Source: Pontitalea aquivivens (GTDB taxonomy: Bacteria; Pseudomonadota; Alphaproteobacteria; Rhodobacterales; Rhodobacteraceae). From it: a stretch of DNA of 64,000 nt. The stretch is from positions 558,001 to 622,000 of the forward strand of contig NZ_JBKFEY010000001.1 of NCBI RefSeq assembly GCF_046507575.1. The letters are read 5' to 3'. Position 1 is the stretch's first letter, and every line of letters begins with the position of its first letter. Below the pieces are notes generated by a model. That model did not search any database. It saw only the letters and a list, made by a program, of their open reading frames with translations, and was not told the DNA's origin. The position numbers and the translations under genes were made by a program. Shown here in pieces: positions 8,267 through 16,603 of the stretch.

Positions 8267-9616
8267 TCAATCCTTTTTCGCGCTGCGCCGCGCCTTTTCA
8301 GCCCGCAGCTTTTCAAAGAGTTTTCCGGCAAGGCCGGGTTTGACAAGCTGTTTTGCCCGCCCCAGCGCGACGGCGCCCGCGGGCACGTCCTGGGTGATGA
8401 CCGATCCCGATCCGGTCAGCGCGCCATCGCCCACCGTGACGGGGGCCACCAGCATCGTGTCGGACCCGATGAAGGCATTGGCGCCGATCGTGGTGCGGTG
8501 CTTCATCACCCCGTCGTAATTGCAGGTGATCGTGCCTGCGCCGATATTCGTGGCTTCGCCCACATCGGCATCGCCCAGATAGGTCAGGTGACCGACCTTG
8601 ACGCCCTCGGCCAGCAGGCTGTTCTTGATCTCGACGAAATTGCCGACATGCACATCTTCGGACAGTTCCGCGCCGGGGCGCAGCCGGGCAAAGGGGCCGA
8701 CGGTGGCCCCGCGCGAGATATGGCAGCCCTCCAGATGGCAGAAGGCCAGGATTTCGGCGCCGCTTTCGATGGTGACGCCGGGGCCAAAGACCACATTCGG
8801 CCCGATCACCGCATCGCGCCCGATGAAGGTGTCGAGCGCGAAGAAGACGGTGTCGGGGGCGGTCAGGGTGACGCCGTTGTCCATTGCCTCGGCGCGCATG
8901 CGGGCCTGAAACATCGCCTCGGCGCGGGACAGTTCGGCGCGGGTGTTGATGCCCAGCGTCTCGGACTCGGGGCAGGTGACGACGCTGGCCGACAGGCCCT
9001 GCGCGCGCGCCGCGGCGACGATGTCGGTCAGGTAGTATTCGCCCGCGGCATTGTCGTTCGACAGGCCATCGACCAGGTTTGCCAGAAGATGCGCATTGCA
9101 GGCGATCACGCCGGAATTGCAAAGGGTTACCGCGCGTTCCGCATCGGTTGCATCCTTGAATTCCACGATCCGGTCCAGGTCAGCCCCGCGCGCGATCAGC
9201 CGGCCATAGCGGCCCGGATCGGCGGCCTCAAAGCCCAGAACGGTGATATCGGCGGTGCTGGCCTGCAGCTGTTCCAGCGTCTCGGGCCGGATGAAGGGGG
9301 TATCGCCGTAAAGCACCAGCACGCGGCCATCGAAACCGGCCAGCGCGGGCAGGGCCTGTGCGACCGCATGGCCGGTGCCCAGCTGTTCGGCCTGGATCAC
9401 CACCTGCGCCTGCGGGTCAAGCGCGTTGACCGCCCGGGTCACCTGACCGGCACCGTGACCGGCCACCACGATCACGCGTTCGGGGTCCAGCGCGCGGCCA
9501 GCCGCCAGCGCATGCGCCACCAGCGGCGCCGCCCCCAGCCGGTGCAGCACCTTGGGCAGGTCCGAATTCATGCGGGTTCCCTGGCCTGCGGCCAGAATGA
9601 TCAGCGCGATTGCCAT
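8267..9616 (-). CDS. glmU: Bifunctional GlcNAc-1-phosphate uridyltransferase / GlcN-1-phosphate acetyltransferase
   Basis: A 449-residue enzyme for the last two steps to UDP-GlcNAc, feeding peptidoglycan and lipid A. The N-terminal nucleotidyltransferase domain shows 'LAAGQGTRMNSDLPKVLH'. The C-terminal left-handed beta-helix has hexapeptide repeats and 'ATNIGAGTITCNYDGVMKH', the acetyltransferase signature. Length matches the family. The ATG is preceded by AAAAGG; the frame extends 25 codons upstream without support. It is the first gene of the glmU-glmS-alkD-like unit and divergent from gph. Confidence 0.97.
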   Translation of the reverse strand: MAIALIILAAGQGTRMNSDLPKVLHRLGAAPLVAHALAAGRALDPERVIVVAGHGAGQVTRAVNALDPQAQVVIQAEQLGTGHAVAQALPALAGFDGRVLVLYGDTPFIRPETLEQLQASTADITVLGFEAADPGRYGRLIARGADLDRIVEFKDATDAERAVTLCNSGVIACNAHLLANLVDGLSNDNAAGEYYLTDIVAAARAQGLSASVVTCPESETLGINTRAELSRAEAMFQARMRAEAMDNGVTLTAPDTVFFALDTFIGRDAVIGPNVVFGPGVTIESGAEILAFCHLEGCHISRGATVGPFARLRPGAELSEDVHVGNFVEIKNSLLAEGVKVGHLTYLGDADVGEATNIGAGTITCNYDGVMKHRTTIGANAFIGSDTMLVAPVTVGDGALTGSGSVITQDVPAGAVALGRAKQLVKPGLAGKLFEKLRAEKARRSAKKD

Positions 9617-9691
9617 GATGATGCCTTTTCTTCTGCTCGTTCCCGTTTTACCCATGCAACCACGGGCCGCAAGGGGAGCCACCTCACGCAA

Positions 9692-9714
9692 CCTTTCGCC
9701 CTGTTACGAAAGGG
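9692..9714 (+). promoter_or_regulatory. Inverted repeat covering the gph ribosome-binding site
   Basis: CCTTTCG and CGAAAGG form a 7-bp stem with loop CCCTGTTA. The right arm contains the GAAAGGG that serves as the Shine-Dalgarno of gph (ATG at 9720), so the folded leader could hide it. Whether it regulates translation is inference. Confidence 0.35.
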
Positions 9715-9719
9715 CACCG

Positions 9720-10385
9720 ATGCGGACCGTGATCTTTGACCTTGATGGCACGCTGGCCGATACCTCGGCCGATCTGGTGGCCGCGGCCAATGCCGTCTTT
9801 CGCGCGCGGGGCCTGGGCGATCTGCTGGACCCGGTGGCCGATGCGCTGACCGCCTTTCACGGCGGGCGGGCGATGCTGCGGCTGGGCTATGGCCGCGCGG
9901 GCCTGCCCGATGAGGTGCCCGAGGCGGATTATCGCACGCTGCTGGATCATTACGGTGCCCATATCGACACCCACACCCGGCTTTACCCCGGCGCGGTGCA
10001 GGCGGTTACCGCCCTGCGCGCGGCCGGTTTCGCCACCGGCATCTGCACCAACAAGCCCGAAGGTCTGGCCCGCGAACTGATCCGCCGTCTGGGCGTGACG
10101 GATCTGTTTTCCAGCCTGATCGGCGCCGACACCTTGCCGGTGCGCAAGCCCGACCCCGCCCCCTATCGCGCCGCCGTGGCCGGGGCGGGCGGCACGCTGG
10201 CCCGCTCGATCCTGATCGGCGACACCCGGACCGACCGCGACACCGCGCGCGCCGCCGGCGTGCCTTGCGCGCTGGTGACCTTCGGTCCCGAGGGGCGCGC
10301 GATCGAACGGCTTTCGCCCGAGGCGTTGTTGCATCATTATGACGACCTGCCCGCCCTGGCCCAAAGCCTGACCGGCCCCGCCTGA
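9720..10385 (+). CDS. gph: Phosphoglycolate phosphatase (HAD family)
   Basis: A 221-residue HAD hydrolase that removes phosphate from 2-phosphoglycolate. Motif I is 'FDLDGTLADTS', with nucleophile Asp and acid/base Asp; motif II is the Thr in 'GICTNKPE'; the Lys is in 'VRKPDPAPY'; and motif IV is 'GDTRTDRDTARAAG'. The cap domain and length fit Gph. The ATG follows GAAAGGG; earlier in-frame codons belong to the glmU leader region. The MFS gene begins 40 bp downstream on the same strand. Other small phosphatases of this subfamily have similar motifs, so the substrate is likely but not proven. Confidence 0.85.
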   Translation: MRTVIFDLDGTLADTSADLVAAANAVFRARGLGDLLDPVADALTAFHGGRAMLRLGYGRAGLPDEVPEADYRTLLDHYGAHIDTHTRLYPGAVQAVTALRAAGFATGICTNKPEGLARELIRRLGVTDLFSSLIGADTLPVRKPDPAPYRAAVAGAGGTLARSILIGDTRTDRDTARAAGVPCALVTFGPEGRAIERLSPEALLHHYDDLPALAQSLTGPA

Positions 10386-10425
10386 CCCCCCAGTCATACC
10401 GCCCTTTCGATCCACGGGATACCAG

Positions 10426-11649
10426 ATGACCCAAGCCCCCAGCCGCCATGCGGTGACCTTCGTGCTGGTCGCGGTCTTTCTGGACATGGTGGGGTTTGGC
10501 CTGGTGATCCCGGTGCTGCCGCGGCTGATCGGCGAGGTGGGACAGATGGGGCTGGCGCAGGCCGCGCTGATCGGGGGCTGGATGTTTGCCGCCTTCAGCC
10601 TGGCGCAGTTCGCCTGCGCGCCGCTGATGGGCAACCTGTCGGACCGTTTCGGGCGCCGGCCCTTGTTGCTGCTGGCGATTGGCGGGCTGGGGCTGGACTA
10701 TCTGTTCCACGCCTTTGCGCCGTCAATCGGCTGGCTGTTTGTGGGCCGGGTGATCGCGGGGATCTGCGGGGCCTCGCATGTGATCGCGGCGGCCTTTCTG
10801 GCCGACGTGACCCCGCCCGAGGGGCGCGCGCGCGCCTTTGGCCTGATGGGGGCGGCCTTCGGCCTGGGCTTCGTGCTGGGCCCGGCGATCGGCGGCATGC
10901 TGGGCGAACTGGGCCCGCGCGTGCCGTTCTATGCGGCGGCGGCGATTTCGGGGCTGAACCTGATCTATGGCCTGATCGTCCTGCCTGAAACGCTGCCGCC
11001 GGAAAAGCGCCGCCCCTTCCGGCTGGCCCAGGCCAACCCCTTCGGCGCGCTGCGCGTCTTTCTGCGCTATCGCGGGGTGGTGCCGATGGCGGCGGTGCTG
11101 GCGGTCTATTTCTTTGGCTCGGCGGTCTATCCGGCGATCTGGGCCTTTTGGGGGATGGCCAAGTTCGGCTGGTCCGAGCTGGTGGTGGGTGTCACGCTTG
11201 CCGGCTTCGGGCTGGTGATGGCGGGGTTTCAGGGGGTGCTGACGGGGCCTGCGGTGCGGCTGTGGGGGGAATGGCGGGTGGCGCTGGCGGGGCTGGTCAT
11301 CGCGGCGCTGGCGGCGGTGGGCTATGGGCTGGCGGGTGGCCTTTGGGCGGTGCTGGTGCTGCTGGTGATCCACGGCCCCGAGGGATTCGTGCACCCGATG
11401 CTGACCGCGCTGATGTCGCGCGCCGTGCCCGAGGATGCGCAGGGCGCGTTGCAGGGCGGGCTGGCGGCCGCGACCAATCTGGCGCTGCTGGCGGGCACGG
11501 TTTTCTTTGCGCAGGTTTTCGGCTATTTCCTGTCGCCCGAGGCGCCGGTGACCTCGCCCGACATCGCCTTTTTCATTGCCGCCGTGGTGCTGGCGGGGGC
11601 GCTTGCGCTGTTCGCGATCGCGGTGCCGCGCGACATCGCCAAGGAGTGA
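10426..11649 (+). CDS. MFS transporter, TetA/multidrug (DHA1) type
   Basis: A 407-residue membrane protein with about 12 predicted transmembrane helices. 'FLDMVGFGLVIPVLPRL' at the start and 'GNLSDRFGRRPLLL' (MFS motif A in the loop between helices 2 and 3) are typical of the Tet(A)-like DHA1 proton antiporters. 'GAAFGLGFVLGPAIGG' matches antiporter motif C in helix 5. It probably exports a small molecule; tetracycline itself cannot be inferred. It is followed 4 bp later by a DegT-type aminotransferase, and preceded by gph at 40 bp. Confidence 0.85.
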   Translation: MTQAPSRHAVTFVLVAVFLDMVGFGLVIPVLPRLIGEVGQMGLAQAALIGGWMFAAFSLAQFACAPLMGNLSDRFGRRPLLLLAIGGLGLDYLFHAFAPSIGWLFVGRVIAGICGASHVIAAAFLADVTPPEGRARAFGLMGAAFGLGFVLGPAIGGMLGELGPRVPFYAAAAISGLNLIYGLIVLPETLPPEKRRPFRLAQANPFGALRVFLRYRGVVPMAAVLAVYFFGSAVYPAIWAFWGMAKFGWSELVVGVTLAGFGLVMAGFQGVLTGPAVRLWGEWRVALAGLVIAALAAVGYGLAGGLWAVLVLLVIHGPEGFVHPMLTALMSRAVPEDAQGALQGGLAAATNLALLAGTVFFAQVFGYFLSPEAPVTSPDIAFFIAAVVLAGALALFAIAVPRDIAKE

Positions 11650-11653
11650 TCCC

Positions 11654-12838
11654 GTGACCGAGCGTTTCACCGGCAGCTTTACCCAGCAGGAACCGATCCC
11701 CGATGATGCGGTCGCGGCCGCGCTGGCGGTGCTGCGCCACGGCCGGCTGCACCGCTACAACCTGGCCCCGGACGAGGCGGGCGAGGCCGCGGCTTTGGAG
11801 GAAGACTTTGCCGCGTTCACCGGCGCGCGCTATTGCCTTGCCGTGGCCTCGGGCGGCTATGCGCTGGCAACCGCGTTGCGCGCGGTGGGCGTGGGGCCGG
11901 GGGATGCGGTGCTGACCAATGCCTTCACGCTGGCCCCGGTGCCCGGCGCGATCGCCAGCCTTGGCGCCACGCCGCTGTTCGTGGAAACGACCGGCGCGCT
12001 GACCATCGACCTTGACGATCTGGCGGCCAGGGCGGGGCAGGCGCGGGTGTTGCTGCTGTCGCACATGCGCGGCCATATCTGCGACATGGACGCGCTGATG
12101 GAAATTGCCCGCGCCCATGGCCTGACGGTGATCGAGGATTGCGCGCACACGATGGGCGCGGCCTGGGCGGGCACCCCGTCAGGCCGGCACGGGGTGATCG
12201 GCTGCTATTCCACCCAGACCTACAAGCACATGAATTCCGGCGAGGGTGGGCTGATCGTCAGCGACGATGCCGACCTGATGGCGCGGATGATCCTGATGTC
12301 GGGCAGCTACATGCTGTATTCCCGCCACCGCGCCGCCCCGCCGCCCGAGGCGTTCGAGACGCTGAAATGGACGACCCCCAACATATCCGGGCGGATGGAC
12401 AACCTGCGCGCGGCGATCCTGCGCCCGCAGCTGGCGCGCCTGCCCGGGCAGATCGCGCGCTGGACCACCCTTTACCGCGCGATCGAGGCGGGGCTGGCCA
12501 CGACGCCGGGCCTGACGCCGATCCCCCGCCCGCAGGCCGAGGCGTTCGTGGGTTCGTCCTTTCAGTTTCGCCTGCCCGGCTGGGCGCCCGCGCGGATCAC
12601 CGGTTTCATCGCGCGCTGCGCGGCCCGCGGGGTGGAACTGAAATGGTTCGGCGCGGCGGATCCCGTGGCCTTCACCTCGCGCCATGACAGCTGGCGCTAT
12701 GCCCCCGCGCAAGCCCTGCCGAAAACCGATGCCGTGCTGGCCGGGCTGATCGACCTGCGCCTGCCGCTGACCTTTGCGCCCCGGGATTGTGCCCTGATCG
12801 CCCGCATCATCGACGCCGAGGCGCGTCAGGGTTCGTAA
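11654..12838 (+). CDS. DegT/DnrJ/EryC1/StrS-family PLP aminotransferase
   Basis: A 394-residue fold-type I PLP enzyme. Visible: 'LAVASGGYALATALRAVG' (phosphate-binding start), 'VIEDCAHTMGA' (the Asp that pairs with the pyridine nitrogen), and 'YSTQTYKHMNSGEGG', where the Lys is placed as in the 'K-x3-x2-GEGG' pattern of this family. Members usually aminate keto-sugars attached to nucleotides. The start is a GTG with AAGGAG seven bases upstream; the longer frame inside the transporter is rejected. No sugar-nucleotide genes are nearby, so the substrate is unknown. Its 3' end overlaps creA on the other strand by 13 bp. Confidence 0.85.
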   Translation: MTERFTGSFTQQEPIPDDAVAAALAVLRHGRLHRYNLAPDEAGEAAALEEDFAAFTGARYCLAVASGGYALATALRAVGVGPGDAVLTNAFTLAPVPGAIASLGATPLFVETTGALTIDLDDLAARAGQARVLLLSHMRGHICDMDALMEIARAHGLTVIEDCAHTMGAAWAGTPSGRHGVIGCYSTQTYKHMNSGEGGLIVSDDADLMARMILMSGSYMLYSRHRAAPPPEAFETLKWTTPNISGRMDNLRAAILRPQLARLPGQIARWTTLYRAIEAGLATTPGLTPIPRPQAEAFVGSSFQFRLPGWAPARITGFIARCAARGVELKWFGAADPVAFTSRHDSWRYAPAQALPKTDAVLAGLIDLRLPLTFAPRDCALIARIIDAEARQGS

Positions 12839-13278
12839 AGCGGCACCGTGGAAATCGCCATCTTGGCCGAACCTTCGGCGACCTCATTGGCATGGGTCAG
12901 GTAGATCAGCGTCCGGTTCGCCGCGTCATAGATCCGCGTCACGCGCAGCGACTTGAAGATCAGCGAGCGGCTTTCGGAAAAGACCGTCTCGCCATCGCGG
13001 CCCCGGTCGATGTCGCCCAGCACGATCGGCCCGGTCTGGCGGCAGGAAATGGCGGCGTTGGACGGATCCTCGAACCAGTTGCCCTGCCGCAGCCTGTCGA
13101 TCACCGATCGGTCGAAATAGGCGACATGGCAGGTAACGCCCGCGACCTTGGGGTCGGGGATCGATTCGACCACCACATCATTGCCCACCCAATCCACCCC
13201 GACGCGGCCCACGACCTCGGCCGTGACGGGCAGGGGGGCAAGCAACAGTGCGGCAAGGATGGGCAGGGCGGGGCGCAT
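12826..13278 (-). CDS. creA: CreA family periplasmic protein
   Basis: A 150-residue protein with a clear signal peptide (MRPALPILAALLLAPLPVTA, cleavage after about residue 20). The mature part has 'DPKVAGVTCHVAYFDR' and a second Cys in 'AAISCRQTGPI', fitting the CreA family (a conserved exported protein of unknown biochemical function in proteobacteria). 'SLIFKSLRVTRIYD' near the end is also typical. It is a single gene convergent with the aminotransferase, their stops overlapping by 13 bp. The divergent ivd gene starts 118 bp upstream. Confidence 0.85.
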   Translation of the reverse strand: MRPALPILAALLLAPLPVTAEVVGRVGVDWVGNDVVVESIPDPKVAGVTCHVAYFDRSVIDRLRQGNWFEDPSNAAISCRQTGPIVLGDIDRGRDGETVFSESRSLIFKSLRVTRIYDAANRTLIYLTHANEVAEGSAKMAISTVPLYEP

Positions 13279-13396
13279 CGCGGTTCCTTCGGTTGATGCG
13301 CCAAGGATGACAGATGGACGGGCTTTCGCAAGACTTGACGCGACTCAGGCATCATGCCCATAAATGAACAAGCGTTCAATAATGGGGAGGAAACCG

Positions 13397-14554
13397 ATGT
13401 TCACCGCTTCCATGAGCTTCGATCTGGGCGAGGATGTGAACAGCCTGCGCGACATGGTGCATCGCTGGGCGCAGGATCGCATCAGGCCGATCGCGGCCGA
13501 AGTCGACCGTGCCAATGCCTTCCCCAACGACCTGTGGCGGGAAATGGGCGATCTGGGCCTGCTGGGCATCACGGTGCCCGAGGAATATGGCGGCGCCGGC
13601 ATGAGCTATCTGGCCCATGTCATCGCCACCGAGGAAATCGCCCGCGCCTCGGCCTCGGTCAGCCTGTCCTATGGCGCGCATTCCAACCTGTGCGTCAACC
13701 AGATCAAGCTGAACGGAACCGATGCGCAGAAACGCAAATACCTGCCCGGGCTGATTTCCGGGGCGCAGATCGGCGCCCTGGCCATGAGCGAGACGGGCGC
13801 GGGATCGGACGTCGTGGGCATGGGCCTGCGTGCCGAAAAGCGCGGCGATCATTATGTGCTCAACGGTCACAAATACTGGATCACCAATGGGCCCGATGCC
13901 GACACGCTGGTGGTCTATGCCAAGACCGACCCGGCGGCGGGCAGCAAGGGCATCACCGCCTTCATCGTGGAACGCGGCTTCAAGGGCTTTTCCACCAGCC
14001 CGCATTTCGACAAGCTGGGCATGCGCGGATCGAACACGGCGCAGCTTTTCTTCGACAATTGCGAGGTGCCTGCCGAAAACGTGCTGGGCGCGGAAGGCCG
14101 TGGCGTGCGGGTGCTGATGTCGGGGCTGGATTACGAACGCGTGGTGCTGTCGGGCATCGGCACCGGCATCATGGCCGCCTGCCTGGATGAGGTCGTGCCC
14201 TATGCGCAAAGCCGCGAACAATTCGGCCAGCCGATCGGGAATTTCCAGCTGATGCAGGGCAAGGTCGCCGACATGTATGTGGCGATGAACACCGCCCGCG
14301 CCTATGTCTATGAAGTCGCCCGCGCCTGCGACCGTGGCCAGGTGACCCGACAGGATGCGGCGGGCGCGGTGCTTTACGCCAGCGAACAGGCGATGGTGCA
14401 GGCCCATCAGGCGGTGCAGGCGCTGGGCGGCGCGGGGTTCCTGAACGATTCGGTCGTCAGCCGCCTGTTCCGCGATGCCAAGCTGATGGAAATCGGCGCG
14501 GGCACCAGCGAAATCCGCCGGATGCTGATCGGGCGCGAGCTGCTGGCGCAATGA
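13397..14554 (+). CDS. ivd: Isovaleryl-CoA dehydrogenase
   Basis: A 385-residue FAD enzyme oxidising isovaleryl-CoA to 3-methylcrotonyl-CoA in leucine breakdown and passing electrons to ETF. Acyl-CoA dehydrogenase signatures are seen: 'GALAMSETGAGSDVVGM', 'GSNTAQLFF', and near the C-terminus 'QALGGAGFLNDSVVSRL' and 'EIGAGTSEIRRMLIGREL'. The 'SGLDYERVVLSG' segment holds the Glu characteristic of isovaleryl-CoA dehydrogenases as catalytic base. The ATG chosen follows GGGAGG; another ATG lies 11 codons upstream. It begins the leucine cluster continued by mccB, mccA, hmgL and liuC. Confidence 0.93.
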   Translation: MFTASMSFDLGEDVNSLRDMVHRWAQDRIRPIAAEVDRANAFPNDLWREMGDLGLLGITVPEEYGGAGMSYLAHVIATEEIARASASVSLSYGAHSNLCVNQIKLNGTDAQKRKYLPGLISGAQIGALAMSETGAGSDVVGMGLRAEKRGDHYVLNGHKYWITNGPDADTLVVYAKTDPAAGSKGITAFIVERGFKGFSTSPHFDKLGMRGSNTAQLFFDNCEVPAENVLGAEGRGVRVLMSGLDYERVVLSGIGTGIMAACLDEVVPYAQSREQFGQPIGNFQLMQGKVADMYVAMNTARAYVYEVARACDRGQVTRQDAAGAVLYASEQAMVQAHQAVQALGGAGFLNDSVVSRLFRDAKLMEIGAGTSEIRRMLIGRELLAQ

Positions 14555-14581
14555 TCGCCCGGCGCGCCCCGGCCCATGATG

Positions 14582-14609
14582 AAAAAGGGTGCGGCCTGAC
14601 GCCGCGCCC
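14582..14609 (-). terminator. Minus-strand intrinsic terminator between ivd and mccB
   Basis: On the minus strand a 9-bp stem (GGGCGCGGC/GCCGCACCC, one G-T pair) with loop GTCAG is followed by TTTTT. No U-tract follows on the plus strand, so it is not an ivd terminator. It lies 22 bp after the stop of the small interrupted frame at 14632-14763. Confidence 0.6.
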
Positions 14610-14631
14610 CCAGGGGCTTGCCGCGATGCGA

Positions 14632-14763
14632 TCAGAACGTCACGACATGGGCGACATTCGCCACCAGCGGGTCGATCGCGGCGGCGCCAATATCGGCGCC
14701 GATGGTCGGGGCGGCGGTCTACAGCAGAAGGGCAGAGAGGATCTGTCTTGTTTCCCCACGCAT
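14632..14763 (-). pseudogene. Small secreted-peptide-like reading frame interrupted by TAG
   Basis: The 331-bp gap between ivd and mccB holds no intact plus-strand gene. On the minus strand an ATG opens 14 codons (MRGETRQILSALLL), then a TAG, then 28 codons in the same frame (TAAPTIGAD...AHVVTF) ending in TGA. Read through, it looks like a signal sequence with a short mature tail. A minus-strand terminator follows at once. No convincing Shine-Dalgarno is seen. It may be a decayed gene, a base-call error, or a chance frame; I do not recognise the product. Confidence 0.35.
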
Positions 14764-14885
14764 ACGGTTGAAACCGCGCAGACCATCTGCGCGAACTGCG
14801 GCTGTGACCTGGATCAAGAACCACGCCTTTCGCACCGCGCGTCACGAAATGGACACAGTGCCCCCCACGGCAAGGAGATATTGCG

Positions 14886-16490
14886 ATGAAACTCAGCTCC
14901 TCGGCCCTCGTCGGCTCGGAAACCTTCCGCGCCAACCGCGCCGCGCATCTGGCGATGCTCGATACCGTGGCCCAGGCCGCCGCCGCCGCCAGCGCGGGTG
15001 GCGGATCCGATGCGACCGCCCGCCATGTCGCGCGCGGCAAGATGGCGCCCCGCGACCGGGTGGCGGGGCTGCTGGACCCGGGATCGCCCTTCCTGGAAAT
15101 CGGCGTGACGGCAGCGCATGACATGTATGGCGGCGCGGCCCCCGGTGCGGGCCTGATCGCGGGCATCGGCCGCGTGATGGGGCAAGAGGTGATGGTGCTG
15201 GCCAATGACGCCACGGTGAAGGGCGGCACCTATTTTCCGATGACCGTCAAGAAACATCTGCGCGCGCAGGAAATCGCCGAGGAATGCGCGCTGCCCTGCG
15301 TCTATCTGGTGGACAGCGGCGGCGCCAACCTGCCCAACCAGGACGAGGTCTTTCCCGATCGCGACCATTTCGGCCGCATCTTCTACAACCAGGCAAGGAT
15401 GAGCGCGAAGGGCATCCCCCAGATCGCCGTGGTGATGGGGTCTTGTACCGCGGGCGGGGCCTATGTGCCGGCAATGTCGGATGTGACGGTCATCGTCAGG
15501 GAACAGGGCACGATTTTCCTGGCGGGCCCGCCGCTGGTGCGGGCGGCAACGGGTGAGATCGTCTCGGCCGAGGATCTGGGCGGGGGCGATGTGCACACGC
15601 GCCTGTCGGGTGTGGCCGACTACCTGGCCGAGGATGACGCCCATGCGCTGGCACTGGCGCGGCGCGCGGTCGAACACCTCAACCGGCGCAAGCCGCAGAC
15701 GGTGGTCTGGCAAAGCCCCGAAGACCCCGCCTATGACCCCGAAGAGATCCTCGGCGTCGTTCCGGCGGATCTTCGCACCCCCTATGACATCCGCGAGGTG
15801 ATCGCACGTCTTGTCGACGGCTCGCGCTTCGATGAATTCAAACCCCGCTTCGGCGAAACGCTGGTCACGGGCTTTGCCCATGTGAAGGGCTGCCCGGTGG
15901 GCCTTGTCGCCAACAACGGTGTGCTGTTTTCCGAGGCCGCGCAAAAGGCCGCGCATTTCATCGAGCTTTGCTCGCAGCGGTTGATCCCGCTGGTCTTCCT
16001 GCAAAACATCACCGGTTTCATGGTCGGGCGCAAATATGAAAACGAAGGCATCGCCCGTCACGGCGCCAAGATGGTGACGGCGGTGGCCACGACGAATGTG
16101 CCGAAAGTCACCATGCTGGTCGGCGGCTCTTTCGGCGCGGGCAACTATGGCATGGCGGGCCGGGCCTATTCGCCCCGCTTCCTGTGGACCTGGCCCAATT
16201 CGCGCATTTCGGTCATGGGCGGCGAACAGGCCGCGGGCGTTCTGGCCACCGTCCGCCGCGACGGGATCGAGCGCAAGGGCGGCACCTGGTCGCCCGAGGA
16301 CGAGGCCGAATTCAAGCGCCCCACGATCGAGATGTTCGACCGCCAAAGCCACCCGCTCTACGCCTCGGCGCGGCTGTGGGACGACGGCATCATCGATCCG
16401 CGCAAATCGCGCGAGGTGCTGGCCCTGTCGCTGTCCGCCGCCCTTTGCGCGCCGATCGAACCCACGCGCTTCGGTGTGTTCCGGATGTAA
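14886..16490 (+). CDS. mccB: 3-Methylcrotonyl-CoA carboxylase, carboxyltransferase (beta) subunit
   Basis: A 534-residue carboxyltransferase that moves CO2 from carboxybiotin to 3-methylcrotonyl-CoA, giving 3-methylglutaconyl-CoA. The crotonase-like halves show 'GGANLPNQDEVFPDRDHFG', 'GSCTAGGAYVPAMSD' and in the second half 'FLQNITGFMVGRKYEN' and 'GGSFGAGNYGMAGRAY', all diagnostic of MCC beta rather than propionyl-CoA carboxylase. AAGGAG precedes the ATG. It lies between ivd and mccA, the expected order. A repeat element fills the 113-bp gap to mccA. Confidence 0.95.
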   Translation: MKLSSSALVGSETFRANRAAHLAMLDTVAQAAAAASAGGGSDATARHVARGKMAPRDRVAGLLDPGSPFLEIGVTAAHDMYGGAAPGAGLIAGIGRVMGQEVMVLANDATVKGGTYFPMTVKKHLRAQEIAEECALPCVYLVDSGGANLPNQDEVFPDRDHFGRIFYNQARMSAKGIPQIAVVMGSCTAGGAYVPAMSDVTVIVREQGTIFLAGPPLVRAATGEIVSAEDLGGGDVHTRLSGVADYLAEDDAHALALARRAVEHLNRRKPQTVVWQSPEDPAYDPEEILGVVPADLRTPYDIREVIARLVDGSRFDEFKPRFGETLVTGFAHVKGCPVGLVANNGVLFSEAAQKAAHFIELCSQRLIPLVFLQNITGFMVGRKYENEGIARHGAKMVTAVATTNVPKVTMLVGGSFGAGNYGMAGRAYSPRFLWTWPNSRISVMGGEQAAGVLATVRRDGIERKGGTWSPEDEAEFKRPTIEMFDRQSHPLYASARLWDDGIIDPRKSREVLALSLSAALCAPIEPTRFGVFRM

Positions 16491-16498
16491 ACTTTTCG

Positions 16499-16583
16499 CC
16501 TCCGGCGGAGGTATTTGGGGCAAGATGAAACCCCCTTCACCTTGCCGGAAATACCTCGGGGGCACGGGGGCGGCGCCCCCGCC
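16499..16583. repeat. Dispersed intergenic palindromic element, copy A
   Basis: Two arms face each other: GAGGTATTT..GGCAAG and CTTGCC..AAATACCTC, separated by about 16 bp, flanked by the small hairpins CCTCC-GGC-GGAGG and GGGGGC-GGC-GCCCCC. The same pattern recurs at 59633-59695, 61336-61444 and 63710-63760. Here it lies between mccB and mccA, where it could form an intercistronic RNA hairpin. Confidence 0.75.
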
Positions 16584-16603
16584 GCAATCAAAGGGAGACC
16601 GAG

